64,000 nucleotides of DNA, from NCBI GenBank assembly GCA_017441585.1, contig JAFRWW010000038.1:1-64000 (forward strand). Direction: 5' to 3'. Shown in pieces: positions 6,896 through 14,953 of the stretch. The position numbers were made by a program, and so were the translations under genes. The DNA is from Lachnospiraceae bacterium (lineage in GTDB: Bacteria > Bacillota > Clostridia > Lachnospirales > Lachnospiraceae). Below the pieces are notes generated by a model, which was not told the origin of the DNA, made no database searches, and saw only the letters and a program-made list of their open reading frames with translations. How positions within the stretch are numbered: the stretch's first letter is position 1; each line of letters starts with the position of its first letter.

Positions 6896-8473
6896 GTGAT
6901 CGATTTGGTCCTTAAACAACGCATCATCCTTGCTCACATAGATGGAATGAGTAACCGAGCCATAGCTAATGTACTCCATCTGAGCAAAGATACCGTTAAC
7001 AAGTATGTTAACGAGTATGATGAAAAGCGTGCAGAACTGCTTCTCACAAATCCGGATATGGATACAGCTGAGATCATTCAGGCTTTTATTGAAAAGCCAG
7101 CGTATGATTCCAGTAATCGTGTCCCATCCAAAGCAACGCCCGAACTACTTGCGGCAATAGAAAAATGCCTTCAGTTGAATCGGGACAAACGTCTCATTGG
7201 TATGCAAAAGCAGACCATGAAGAAGATCGATATCCATGCATATCTGCTTAAGCAAGGGTTCGATGTGAGTTATTCTACCGTCAAGAGGGCTACACAGTAC
7301 CTTGAGTCAAAACACAAAGAAGCTTATATCAGACAGGAATATATGCCTGGTGATGTATGCGAGTTTGACTGGGGAACCGTTAAGCTTGATATTGGTGATA
7401 GTGGCTATCAGAAATATCAGATGGCGGTATTTACATCAGCTTACGGAAATTTCCGCTATGCACGGCTTTATGCAACTCAGGATACCGCAGCGTTTCAGGA
7501 ATCTCATGCAGATTTTTTCACATACTGTCATGGTGCATTTCAAACAATGGTCTATGACAACATGCGAGTCGCAGTAAGACGTTTTGTAGGTCTTACAGAG
7601 AAAGAACCAACGGTTGCTCTTACCGAGTTGTCTATATATTACGGTTTCAAGTATCGCTTTTGTAACATCTGTAGCGGTAATGAAAAGGGGCATGTCGAAC
7701 GTAGTGTTGAATACATACGACGTAAAGCCTTTTCAAGCCCGGACTGTGACAAGTTTAATACCTTAGCAGAAGCGAATAAATTTCTCTTCCGAGAATGTAT
7801 GAAGTTAAACGCTCAGCCGATCTACGATGGATCGATACCGATAGAAACCTTTGAAACAGAAAAGAAATTCATTCTCCCGGCAATGCCAAAATTTGAAAGC
7901 TGTATAAAAAGTACTGCAAAGGTGGATAAATACTCCACTGTATCGGTTGCCAAGAATCACTATTCTGTTCCTGATACATATGTTGGTAAGACTGTAGATG
8001 TAAGGTTGTATACCGATAAAGTCGTCTTATATCATGAAGGGAACATCATAGGCCAGCATGATAGGGAACTTGGCAGTGGACAATGGAAAATAGATATTTA
8101 CCACTACCTAAGAACCCTTAAACGAAAACCGGGTGCCCTACACCAAAGCACTGCATTGCTTCAGTCAGACACCCAAGTTAAAAACATTTACGAAAAGTAT
8201 TATAGCAAAGATACTAAAACTTTTCTAGAGATTTTAGATGTCATATACGAGTATGGAGTGCTCGCAGTAACTGAAGCTCTATATAAACTTGAAACAATCT
8301 CTCCTCTTGATATGAGTGCTGATAAAGTAGCTCTTATCTGTGCCAAGAAGGATGAGATGGCAAAACAATCAAATATAAAAACCGATCGACTCAGTGAAAA
8401 GTCGAAAAGTACGCTTTCACAGTACGACCGCCTTCGTATGATCCAAAACAAATCAGAAAGGAAGGTGGTATAA
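6896..8473 (+). CDS. istA: IS21 family transposase IstA
   Basis: The 525-residue product has an N-terminal helix-turn-helix ('GMSNRAIANVLHLSKDTVNKY') and an rve-type integrase core. The acidic triad is visible as D158 in 'FDWG', D221 in 'YDNMRVAV' and E268 in 'GHVERSVEY'. A C-terminal beta region follows ('KYSTVSVAKNHYSVP'). It cuts and joins IS ends with help from IstB. GTG 6896 is preferred: AGGAGG (6881-6886) is 9 nt upstream, whereas TTG 6887 touches that site. The length is normal and no frameshift is seen, so it is likely functional. Confidence 0.93.
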   Translation: MIDLVLKQRIILAHIDGMSNRAIANVLHLSKDTVNKYVNEYDEKRAELLLTNPDMDTAEIIQAFIEKPAYDSSNRVPSKATPELLAAIEKCLQLNRDKRLIGMQKQTMKKIDIHAYLLKQGFDVSYSTVKRATQYLESKHKEAYIRQEYMPGDVCEFDWGTVKLDIGDSGYQKYQMAVFTSAYGNFRYARLYATQDTAAFQESHADFFTYCHGAFQTMVYDNMRVAVRRFVGLTEKEPTVALTELSIYYGFKYRFCNICSGNEKGHVERSVEYIRRKAFSSPDCDKFNTLAEANKFLFRECMKLNAQPIYDGSIPIETFETEKKFILPAMPKFESCIKSTAKVDKYSTVSVAKNHYSVPDTYVGKTVDVRLYTDKVVLYHEGNIIGQHDRELGSGQWKIDIYHYLRTLKRKPGALHQSTALLQSDTQVKNIYEKYYSKDTKTFLEILDVIYEYGVLAVTEALYKLETISPLDMSADKVALICAKKDEMAKQSNIKTDRLSEKSKSTLSQYDRLRMIQNKSERKVV

Positions 8474-9223
8474 ATGAAGGCAAAGATACAACACGAGATT
8501 CAAGAGTATTGTAGCTTATTACGACTCAACGTTATCGGAGAGCACTTTGAAGAAGCCATAAAAGATGCGACCGATTACGAAGGATTTCTACACCAGTTAC
8601 TCCGCATGGAAGTTGATGCTGAAGAAGGCCGAGCAAAAGAACGTAAGATAAAAGCAGCAAGGTTTCCATACAGAAAATATATCGAAGATCTCGAAACAGA
8701 TCTTCTACCGGAGGCAATGCGTAAACGACTTCCGGAACTATGTACTTTGGATTTCATCCGAGAAGGTAAAAACATCATCATGACCGGTAATCCTGGAACA
8801 GGCAAGACGCATACAGCTATAGGGCTGGGGATCAAAGCCTGCGAGCAGGGTTACAAAGTCTTGTTTACCACAATACCTTTTCTTGTGACGGAGCTTAAAG
8901 AAAGTAATAGCAGCAAAAAGCTACGGGCATATCAAAAACGTTTTGAAAAATACGATCTGATAATTGCTGATGAGCTTGGCTATATCTCCTTTGACAGAGA
9001 GGCAGCTGATCTATTATTCTCGGTCTTGTCATTGCGTGCATCGCAGAAATCTACGATAATCACCTCAAACCTTACATTTGAGCGTTGGGATGAGATATTT
9101 GGCGATGCAGCTATTACAAGTGCAATCGTGGATAGGCTTACTTATAAAGCTTATCTGATTGATATGGAGGGCGATTCCTACAGGCTACGAGAAACACTTC
9201 GCAGCAACGGAAGCGAACTTTAA
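8474..9223 (+). CDS. istB: IS21 family helper ATPase IstB
   Basis: The 249-residue product is a DnaC-like AAA+ ATPase. Walker A is 'GNPGTGKT' (105-112), Walker B is 'LIIADELGYI', and the sensor region includes 'STIITSNLTFERW'. IstB remodels target DNA and activates IstA. It starts at the base after the istA stop, which implies coupled translation. A small hairpin (CACCTG/CAGGTG, about 9231-9260) follows before the right terminal repeat. Confidence 0.93.
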   Translation: MKAKIQHEIQEYCSLLRLNVIGEHFEEAIKDATDYEGFLHQLLRMEVDAEEGRAKERKIKAARFPYRKYIEDLETDLLPEAMRKRLPELCTLDFIREGKNIIMTGNPGTGKTHTAIGLGIKACEQGYKVLFTTIPFLVTELKESNSSKKLRAYQKRFEKYDLIIADELGYISFDREAADLLFSVLSLRASQKSTIITSNLTFERWDEIFGDAAITSAIVDRLTYKAYLIDMEGDSYRLRETLRSNGSEL

Positions 9224-9407
9224 ACAGTAACTGCACCTGTGGCAGAAATGCTGCAGGTGTTTAACCCGGTCAAAGGTGACCTAATTTTCAATGAGCGTTT
9301 GACCGAATTTTCGGTTGACATATACAATTATACATACATTTATAATACTGTTTATGATGTAATTAATTAAACCAACGATAGATTTGTTATAACATTTTTG
9401 TTCAGCG

Positions 9408-9443
9408 AAACAGTAACAATGCCTTATTGTTACTGTTTTTTCT
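9408..9443 (+). terminator. Rho-independent terminator in the 9321-9667 gap
   Basis: AAACAGTAACAAT (9408-9420) pairs perfectly with ATTGTTACTGTTT (9426-9438) around a 5-nt loop, then T residues. No intact plus-strand gene directly precedes it apart from the IS, so it may be left from a gene displaced by the insertion. The rest of 9321-9667 is AT-rich and non-coding. It is where an oriT for the mobilisation genes could lie, but no clear nick-site motif was recognised. Confidence 0.75.
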
Positions 9444-9667
9444 ATAATATTACTTTCCCATGCTTGTTAGTATTATGGTATTAATTAAATAATAAAAAAT
9501 ATGTATACAACCTATCTCTCTTATTAAATTCATTAAAGATTACTATTTATCCATCTTTATCCTTTTTTTAGATCAGCATTATTTTTTATTTTGAGACAAC
9601 AATCTTTTAAATAATAGTATTTAGTGGTATATGCTGCTATCTTTTTAAAATTTGAAAGGAGATTGAT

Positions 9668-9976
9668 TTGAAAAAAGATAATTATATCAGACTGCGCATA
9701 AGCAGCGAATTGAAAAAAGAACTTAAAAAAGAATCCCAAAAAAAAGGGTTGACCATGAGTCAGTACATTATGACTTGTATTACAGGTATGGAATACATCT
9801 ACAATGAATGGAATATAATACCCATATTAGTTCAACTAACACAATTGATAAGTTCCTACGAAGAAAGCGAAATTAATGAAAAGGAACTTAAGGAAGGTGT
9901 AGCCAGCCTCTGGAACAGCTTCCCTAAAATAGGTTTTGGAACAGATGAAAAATGGAAAAGGTGTAAGTATGATTAA
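9668..9976 (+). CDS. MobC-like mobilisation accessory protein
   Basis: The 102-residue product starts at TTG 9668, preceded by GAAAGGAG (9654-9661). The N-terminal 'IRLRISSELKKELKKESQKK' and 'GLTMSQYIMTCI' fit a ribbon-helix-helix/MobC-type fold: a beta strand, a Lys-rich helix and a 'T-M-S-x-Y-I' helix start. Such proteins bind oriT and help the relaxase. The relaxase frame follows 11 bp later. The family call rests on this pattern and the neighbour. No ATG start is available in this frame near the ribosome site. Confidence 0.6.
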   Translation: MKKDNYIRLRISSELKKELKKESQKKGLTMSQYIMTCITGMEYIYNEWNIIPILVQLTQLISSYEESEINEKELKEGVASLWNSFPKIGFGTDEKWKRCKYD

Positions 9977-9987
9977 GGAGAAAAGAC

Positions 9988-10685
9988 ATGTTGGAAAATA
10001 ACGTGTATAAGGAAATGTTCAACTTTGATTTCGTAAACAATGAGAAAAATATTCTAAAAAAATTGAGCTTGAAGATCGATTGAAGGAATGGCTTGTATCC
10101 CGTCTTTTTAATGGTGAGCATCCTGATCTCTATCTATATGCTAATAATGTAGCGGCTTCCTGCAAAGTTATAAAAGCAAATGGAAAGTCCAAAGAATTTT
10201 GGAAAAAAAGGAATAATAGATACAGAAGTGTTGACGACGTTTTGTCCTGTTTGCTATACATAACTGGTGAGAACTCAAAAGAAAAAAAGTCAGAAATTCG
10301 TTATATTATACTAAGAGGTATCTGTATGGACCTGACTTTGGCCGCTGAACAGATTTGTATCGTAAACTCATTTTATAGAAAAAAAAAAGGAAAGTATCCA
10401 AAAATACATCACATTATAATCTCTCCTCCATGGTATGATAATGATCTAGACAAGGTTATTAACGCTGCAAAGGCAATTTCAGATCACCTATTCACGCGGT
10501 TCCAACTGTGTTGTGCTGTTCATTATGATGGCCACTCATATCATATACATATTGCATTCAACACGCGTAGTTATAAAGATGGATCACCCTGGATAAGAAC
10601 TAATGGTTCATGGATTGAAAACAAAGAATGCTATTATAGGGAAGTATGGATTTTAAAAGAATTATTCTATAATAACTACAGGTAG
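9988..10685 (+). CDS. Mobilisation relaxase, split over two frames at an A7 run
   Basis: ATG 9988 follows AAGGAGA and opens a 31-codon frame ending at 10083. At A7 (10056-10062) that frame reads CTA AAA AAA TTG. Moving back one base there gives ATT GAG CTT GAA GAT CGA, which continues open to 10685. The second frame has no good start of its own. The joined product carries 'VHYDGHSYHIHIAFNTRSY', the H-x5-H-x-H metal site of relaxases (MOB type), and 'KIHHIIISPPWYD'. The total length of about 230 residues is short for a relaxase. This is either a -1 programmed frameshift at A-AAA-AAA, a broken gene, or a sequencing length error in the run. Confidence 0.65.
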
Positions 10686-10875
10686 AAAAAAGCCGACTTA
10701 CCCTATCACTAATCAAAAACCAGTGAGAGCACTTATTAATTTGGTTATGTTGGTAAGATTCTTTGGACATCTAAACAGAATTACATAAAGTAAGCCTCGA
10801 GAATGGAGGATAATTAATAGTTGCTATCTACATTTCAAGATAGCCATAGATTTTTAAGTTCTCTAGAGTGTATAA

Positions 10876-10906
10876 AATCAGCCGGACTGTTATAGACCGG
10901 CTGATT
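10876..10906. terminator. Bidirectional hairpin between the relaxase and HNH genes
   Basis: AATCAGCCGG (10876-10885) pairs perfectly with CCGGCTGATT (10897-10906). On the minus strand it is followed by TTTTATAC, suiting the end of the HNH operon. The remaining 10686-11038 sequence holds one more small hairpin (GCTATCT/AGATAGC near 10830) and no gene that I can support. Confidence 0.55.
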
Positions 10907-11038
10907 AAAGATATAATTAGAAGATGCTACAAATCATAACATTATGTTTTGTATCTTAATAACGAAGAAAAATTGTACATTATTTATAAGCTGTGTCATT
11001 ATATAGCATAATGATTATGAATATAAATCATCCAACAG

Positions 11039-11248
11039 TTAGTCATTATCATGCGATGGACCATATCCTCTATTTTTAAGTTCTTTGGCATATGCCATTT
11101 TTTTTGCCATATTTTGTTCTTTAGTCATTCGCTCCATAATTTCACGATCAGACATCCGTTCTGCATATTTCGCTGTTTCATTAAACTCATCGCGGCCTTT
11201 ACTAATACTTTTTCCCAATGATTCACCTAAAGAATCCCAAAACCCCAT
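11039..11248 (-). CDS. Small hypothetical protein sharing a leader with the HNH protein
   Basis: The 69-residue product, starting MGFWDSLGESLGKSISKGRD, is charged and helical, with 'EIMERMTKEQNMAKKMAYAK' in the second half. ATG 11248 is chosen because AGGAGG lies 8 nt before it; an ATG two codons earlier is too close. Its first residues, MGFWDSL, mirror MGFFDGL of the HNH protein encoded 5 bp upstream in the same operon. The function is unknown. The shared leader may be a docking or targeting segment. Confidence 0.6.
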   Translation of the reverse strand: MGFWDSLGESLGKSISKGRDEFNETAKYAERMSDREIMERMTKEQNMAKKMAYAKELKNRGYGPSHDND

Positions 11249-11253
11249 TTTCA

Positions 11254-11685
11254 TTACCTCCTATTTTTTAATGATTTAAGAAACTCAAGATCTTCTTTAT
11301 CTTGTCTTTTGATTTCGCGGTACCTTTTTTCTAAATCTTTGGCAGTCTCACTTGTATCATCACGTTTAGACCGATTACAGTGTTTGCAAATTAGTTGAAG
11401 ATTATAACGAGAATTTGATCCACCTTTACTTTTAGGAACAATATGATCTGCATCCATATCGCTTCTTCTAAAATTTTTTCCACATTTACTACATTTGAAC
11501 CAACCATTGTTTGAACTGGAATTTTCAAATACAATATCCCGATAATCATTAGAGAGTATCTCATCATCCTCATCATGAGATAAGTCAAGAATTTCTCTTT
11601 CACTATCTCTGTAATTCTTTCTATGCGAGTTCCCCTGGTGACTACCTCCAGATAAACCTCTTGCCAAACCATCGAAAAACCCCAT
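11254..11685 (-). CDS. HNH endonuclease domain protein
   Basis: The 143-residue product has a hydrophobic leader (MGFFDGLARGLSGG), a polar acidic linker with 'DEDDEI', and a C-terminal HNH domain at about residues 60-115. The domain shows 'CSKCGKNF', 'DADHIVPKSKGG', 'YNLQLICKHCNRSK', that is, two CxxC zinc pairs and the D-H...N...H core. AAGGAGGAGG precedes the start. HNH proteins cut DNA in phage packaging, homing and defence. Next to a type I restriction system and mobile genes, a defence or element role is possible. Confidence 0.82.
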   Translation of the reverse strand: MGFFDGLARGLSGGSHQGNSHRKNYRDSEREILDLSHDEDDEILSNDYRDIVFENSSSNNGWFKCSKCGKNFRRSDMDADHIVPKSKGGSNSRYNLQLICKHCNRSKRDDTSETAKDLEKRYREIKRQDKEDLEFLKSLKNRR

Positions 11686-11727
11686 TTCCTCCTCCTTTCT
11701 GATTCAGATTAAAAATATATCTTTTTT

Positions 11728-11736
11728 ATTATAACA
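11728..11736 (-). promoter_or_regulatory. Extended -10 promoter for the HNH operon
   Basis: Read on the minus strand, TGTTATAAT is a consensus extended -10 box (TGnTATAAT) about 43 bp upstream of the HNH ATG. No convincing -35 box lies 17 bp further, which extended -10 promoters do not require. Confidence 0.5.
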
Positions 11737-11961
11737 TGGCATGATGTTAAAAAAAAGTTAATTATAAGTAAAGATAGCATAACCTATTGCATGGTGTACC
11801 TGTTCATGGGTGCTCCTTTTCGTAACGGGACATATATCCAATGGTGAATACAATTACAAATGTTTACGATAATAGTTGTATGAGTGTAAAAAGACAGGAA
11901 AAAAGGGATTTTATCCCTAAATCCCTAAATCAGAACACACATATGATTTATCAGCATTTGC

Positions 11962-11990
11962 TTGAAGTGAACACCTACAGAATGTATAAT
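11962..11990 (+). promoter_or_regulatory. Sigma-A-like promoter of the hsd operon
   Basis: TTGAAG (11962-11967), a 17-bp spacer and a perfect TATAAT (11985-11990) lie 35 bp before the hsdR ATG. The TTG that could extend the hsdR frame upstream begins on the last base of this -10 box. That supports the ATG at 12026 as the real start. Confidence 0.7.
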
Positions 11991-12025
11991 TGAAAGCGTA
12001 TACTATTGCTACGGAGGCCGTAATT

Positions 12026-14953
12026 ATGCCGCATATATCAGAATATGATGTTGAGACAAGATTTATCGATCGTCTTGAATCCATTGGTTATGAATATGTA
12101 GAACTGAATAATTATAGTGATGTGCTCTCGAATTTTAAAAATCAGCTTGAGAGCTTTAATCATGCGAAGATCTTTGAAGCAAAGGGTGAGAATATACTGT
12201 CGGATACAGAGTTTGAACGGGTTCTTATACATCTCGATAATAAGTCCGTATATGAATCAGCAAAGCTTCTTCGTGATAAGTATGTGCTGAGTCTTGACAA
12301 TGGGAAAAGTGTATACTTGGATTTCTTTTCATATGATATCGACAGGAACATCTATCAGGTTTCTCATCAGATAACGATGGATAAGGATCACAAGGATGAT
12401 GTGAGCTATAAAAATCGTTATGATGTGACAGTGTTTATAAACGGGCTTCCTCTTGTTCAGATAGAACTGAAACGTCCAGGGACTGAAATAAATGAAGCCA
12501 TAAATCAGATTAACAGATATCGAAAGTTTTCGTTCAAGGGACTGTTTAGGTATCTGCAGCTGTTTGTGGTCTCAAACTCTGTTCAGACCAAGTATTTCTG
12601 CAACGAAAATGAAATGGAAAACGGTCTGTATAATCCTATCTTGAAATCCCTGGTATTCTTCTGGACTGATGATAAAAATAAGAGAATAAATACCCTTGAA
12701 GAGTTCACTGCAGAGTTTTTCCGTAAGGCGGCCATAACTGAAATGATAGACAAGTTTATGGTGATAAAGTCTACGGAAAGCGTACTGATGGTGATGAGAC
12801 CATACCAGATATACGCGGTAAAGGCAGCAAGAAAGAGGATACTTGAAGCTAATCAAAATGGATATGTCTTTGCATGTACCGGATCCGGTAAGACCCTTAC
12901 ATCATTTAAACTGGCACAGCTCCTTCGTGATGAGCCTATGATAGATAAGGTTATCTTTCTGATAGACAGAAAAGACCTTGATGACCAGACTGTGGATGAG
13001 TATAACAGTTTCGAAAAGGATTGTGTGGACAGTTCGGATTCTACTTCGGTACTCATAAAGCAGTTCGGTGAAACGGACAGAAAACTGATAGTGACTACTA
13101 TTCAGAAAATGGCTAATGCTGTCAGGTCAAAAAGATATGTGAGGCTTATGGATAAGTATCATGACAGCAAGGTCGTATTCATCATAGATGAATGTCACCG
13201 CTCCCAGTTTGGAAAGATGCATTCTGATATAGAAAGACACTTTGGAAAGGCAAATTATATAGGCTTCACCGGAACACCAATATTTGAAGCAAATAAGGGC
13301 GCAGATGGCAGGACAACGGCAGATGTTTTCAATGCGGGTGTGCTTCCGAACGGTGAAAAGAGGGATTCCTGTCTGCACCGTTATATGATAAAAGATGCAA
13401 TAGCAGATGGCAATGTCCTGCGTTTTTCGGTTGAATATCAGCGTACTATCTTTGCACATCAGATAGCAGTGAAGGGAATTGATCCTGAGCAGCTTGATGA
13501 TCCTGAGTATTGCAAGCGTCATAATATTGATATAGATGGTCTATATCATGATGAGGAGAGGATACGAAAGGTTGCAGAACATATCCTGGATCATCATGAA
13601 CAGCATGTACATCCACAGGGGCGAGATATCTACACTGCCCTTTTTGCTGTGGACAGCATTAAAACACTCGGCATGTACTATGATATCTTCAAGGAGCTGA
13701 ACGAAAAGCGTCCTGAAAAAGACAGATATAAGATTGCAGGTATATTCAGCTATGGATCAAATGAGGATATGGATGAGAGGGGAGATGAGCACTCCGGTGA
13801 GCTACTATCCCGGATTATTGATGATTATAACTCCATGTTTGATACATCATTCTCAATTGATGGTTTTGATTCCTACAGAAAGGATATCTCGAAGAGGCTT
13901 AAACAAAAGAACCTGCCGCAGGTAGATATTCTTTTGGTGGTAAACATGATGCTGACCGGTTTTGATGCGAAGCCGCTAAATACACTTTACCTGGATAAGA
14001 ATCTTGTATGGCATACCTTAGTGCAGGCATACAGCCGTACTAACCGTGTAGATAAGGTGACAAAGCAGTTCGGACAGATAGTATCATACCGCAATATAAA
14101 AAAATGGCAGGATGATGCGCTTCGTCTGTTTTCGGGTGATGGAGATCCGAATGAATACCTGCTTGAAAACTATGAGTATTATTTGCAGAAGTGGATCAAT
14201 CAGGAACCGGTTCTTCGTAAGGTTGTAAAAAATGTTGATGAGGCCGGTAATCTTCAAAATGAAGATGAGATCAGGATGTTTATAATAGCGTTCCGTACGA
14301 TGGTAGGTACTCTTGCTACGCTTAAAACCTTCAGTAAATTTGAATGGGCTGATCTCGCAGTCGTTATGGATGAGGAAGAATATGAAGGCTTTAAGAGTTG
14401 GTATCTTTATTACAGGGATCAGTCTAAGAAGGTAAATCCTAAAGTTCCTGTACCGGTGGATGTGGATTTTGATATAGAGCTTGTACGCACCGACAGGATA
14501 AATGTGGTGTACATATTAAATCTTCTCAAGATGGTAAATAAGGCAGGGAAAACTCCGGATGAGCGTGAGGCGGATCTGGATCTTATTCTCCGCGAAATAG
14601 AGCGATCTGATAATGAGTCGCTCAGGGCTAAAAAGGACCTTATGGCAGAGTTTGTCAGAACAAGGTTTTATGATCTTTCCGATGATGCTGATGTACAGGC
14701 TGCATTTGAAGAATTTGAGAAGGAAAGACAGCAGGCGGAGATGGAAGAGTTTGCTTTCTCAAATGGAGTAGATTTTTTAATCGTCAGTGATATTTTGACA
14801 GAGTATATATTTAGTGGACAGGTATCTGAAGAGTCCATAAGGAGAAGGCTTGAAGCCTATCATTTGGGTCTCCTTAAGACAACGGCTCTCGCAGGTAAGA
14901 TACATAATTTTATCAAACAGACTTACATGAAGTATAGAGCGGAGGGAGAGTAA
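12026..14953 (+). CDS. hsdR: Type I restriction enzyme, R subunit
   Basis: The 975-residue product holds the N-terminal nuclease domain with 'YDVTVFINGLPLVQIELKRP' (D133 and the E-x-K pair). A superfamily 2 translocase follows: Walker A 'TGSGKT' near 286-291, DECH at 388-391, 'GFTGTPIF', and motif VI 'QAYSRTNRVD'. A helical C-terminal region would contact the methylase. HsdR joins HsdM2S to translocate and cut unmodified DNA. ATG 12026 follows CGGAGG by 8 nt. It overlaps hsdM by one base (TAATG). All key motifs are present, so the subunit should be active. Confidence 0.95.
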   Translation: MPHISEYDVETRFIDRLESIGYEYVELNNYSDVLSNFKNQLESFNHAKIFEAKGENILSDTEFERVLIHLDNKSVYESAKLLRDKYVLSLDNGKSVYLDFFSYDIDRNIYQVSHQITMDKDHKDDVSYKNRYDVTVFINGLPLVQIELKRPGTEINEAINQINRYRKFSFKGLFRYLQLFVVSNSVQTKYFCNENEMENGLYNPILKSLVFFWTDDKNKRINTLEEFTAEFFRKAAITEMIDKFMVIKSTESVLMVMRPYQIYAVKAARKRILEANQNGYVFACTGSGKTLTSFKLAQLLRDEPMIDKVIFLIDRKDLDDQTVDEYNSFEKDCVDSSDSTSVLIKQFGETDRKLIVTTIQKMANAVRSKRYVRLMDKYHDSKVVFIIDECHRSQFGKMHSDIERHFGKANYIGFTGTPIFEANKGADGRTTADVFNAGVLPNGEKRDSCLHRYMIKDAIADGNVLRFSVEYQRTIFAHQIAVKGIDPEQLDDPEYCKRHNIDIDGLYHDEERIRKVAEHILDHHEQHVHPQGRDIYTALFAVDSIKTLGMYYDIFKELNEKRPEKDRYKIAGIFSYGSNEDMDERGDEHSGELLSRIIDDYNSMFDTSFSIDGFDSYRKDISKRLKQKNLPQVDILLVVNMMLTGFDAKPLNTLYLDKNLVWHTLVQAYSRTNRVDKVTKQFGQIVSYRNIKKWQDDALRLFSGDGDPNEYLLENYEYYLQKWINQEPVLRKVVKNVDEAGNLQNEDEIRMFIIAFRTMVGTLATLKTFSKFEWADLAVVMDEEEYEGFKSWYLYYRDQSKKVNPKVPVPVDVDFDIELVRTDRINVVYILNLLKMVNKAGKTPDEREADLDLILREIERSDNESLRAKKDLMAEFVRTRFYDLSDDADVQAAFEEFEKERQQAEMEEFAFSNGVDFLIVSDILTEYIFSGQVSEESIRRRLEAYHLGLLKTTALAGKIHNFIKQTYMKYRAEGE

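Larger units (their letters stand above)
6793..9320. mobile_element. Complete IS21-family insertion sequence, about 2.53 kb
   Basis: The left end (TGTGCTAACTTAAATTTAGG at 6793, then ATTTGGCTCATTGAAAATTAGGTCAC) matches the reverse complement of the right end (ending GGTTGACA at 9320). The inner 21 bp, GCTCATTGAAAATTAGGTCA plus C, are identical. Each end has two GGTCA motifs, as IS21 ends usually do. Between them lie istA and istB in the family order, with istB directly after the istA stop. No clear 4-8 bp target duplication is seen in the AT-rich flanks, so the exact outer base may be off by a few positions. Confidence 0.85.

Noticed and set aside
11990..12025. Upstream TTG start for hsdR
   Set aside because: It lies on the last base of a perfect TATAAT box; the ATG at 12026 has a well-spaced CGGAGG.
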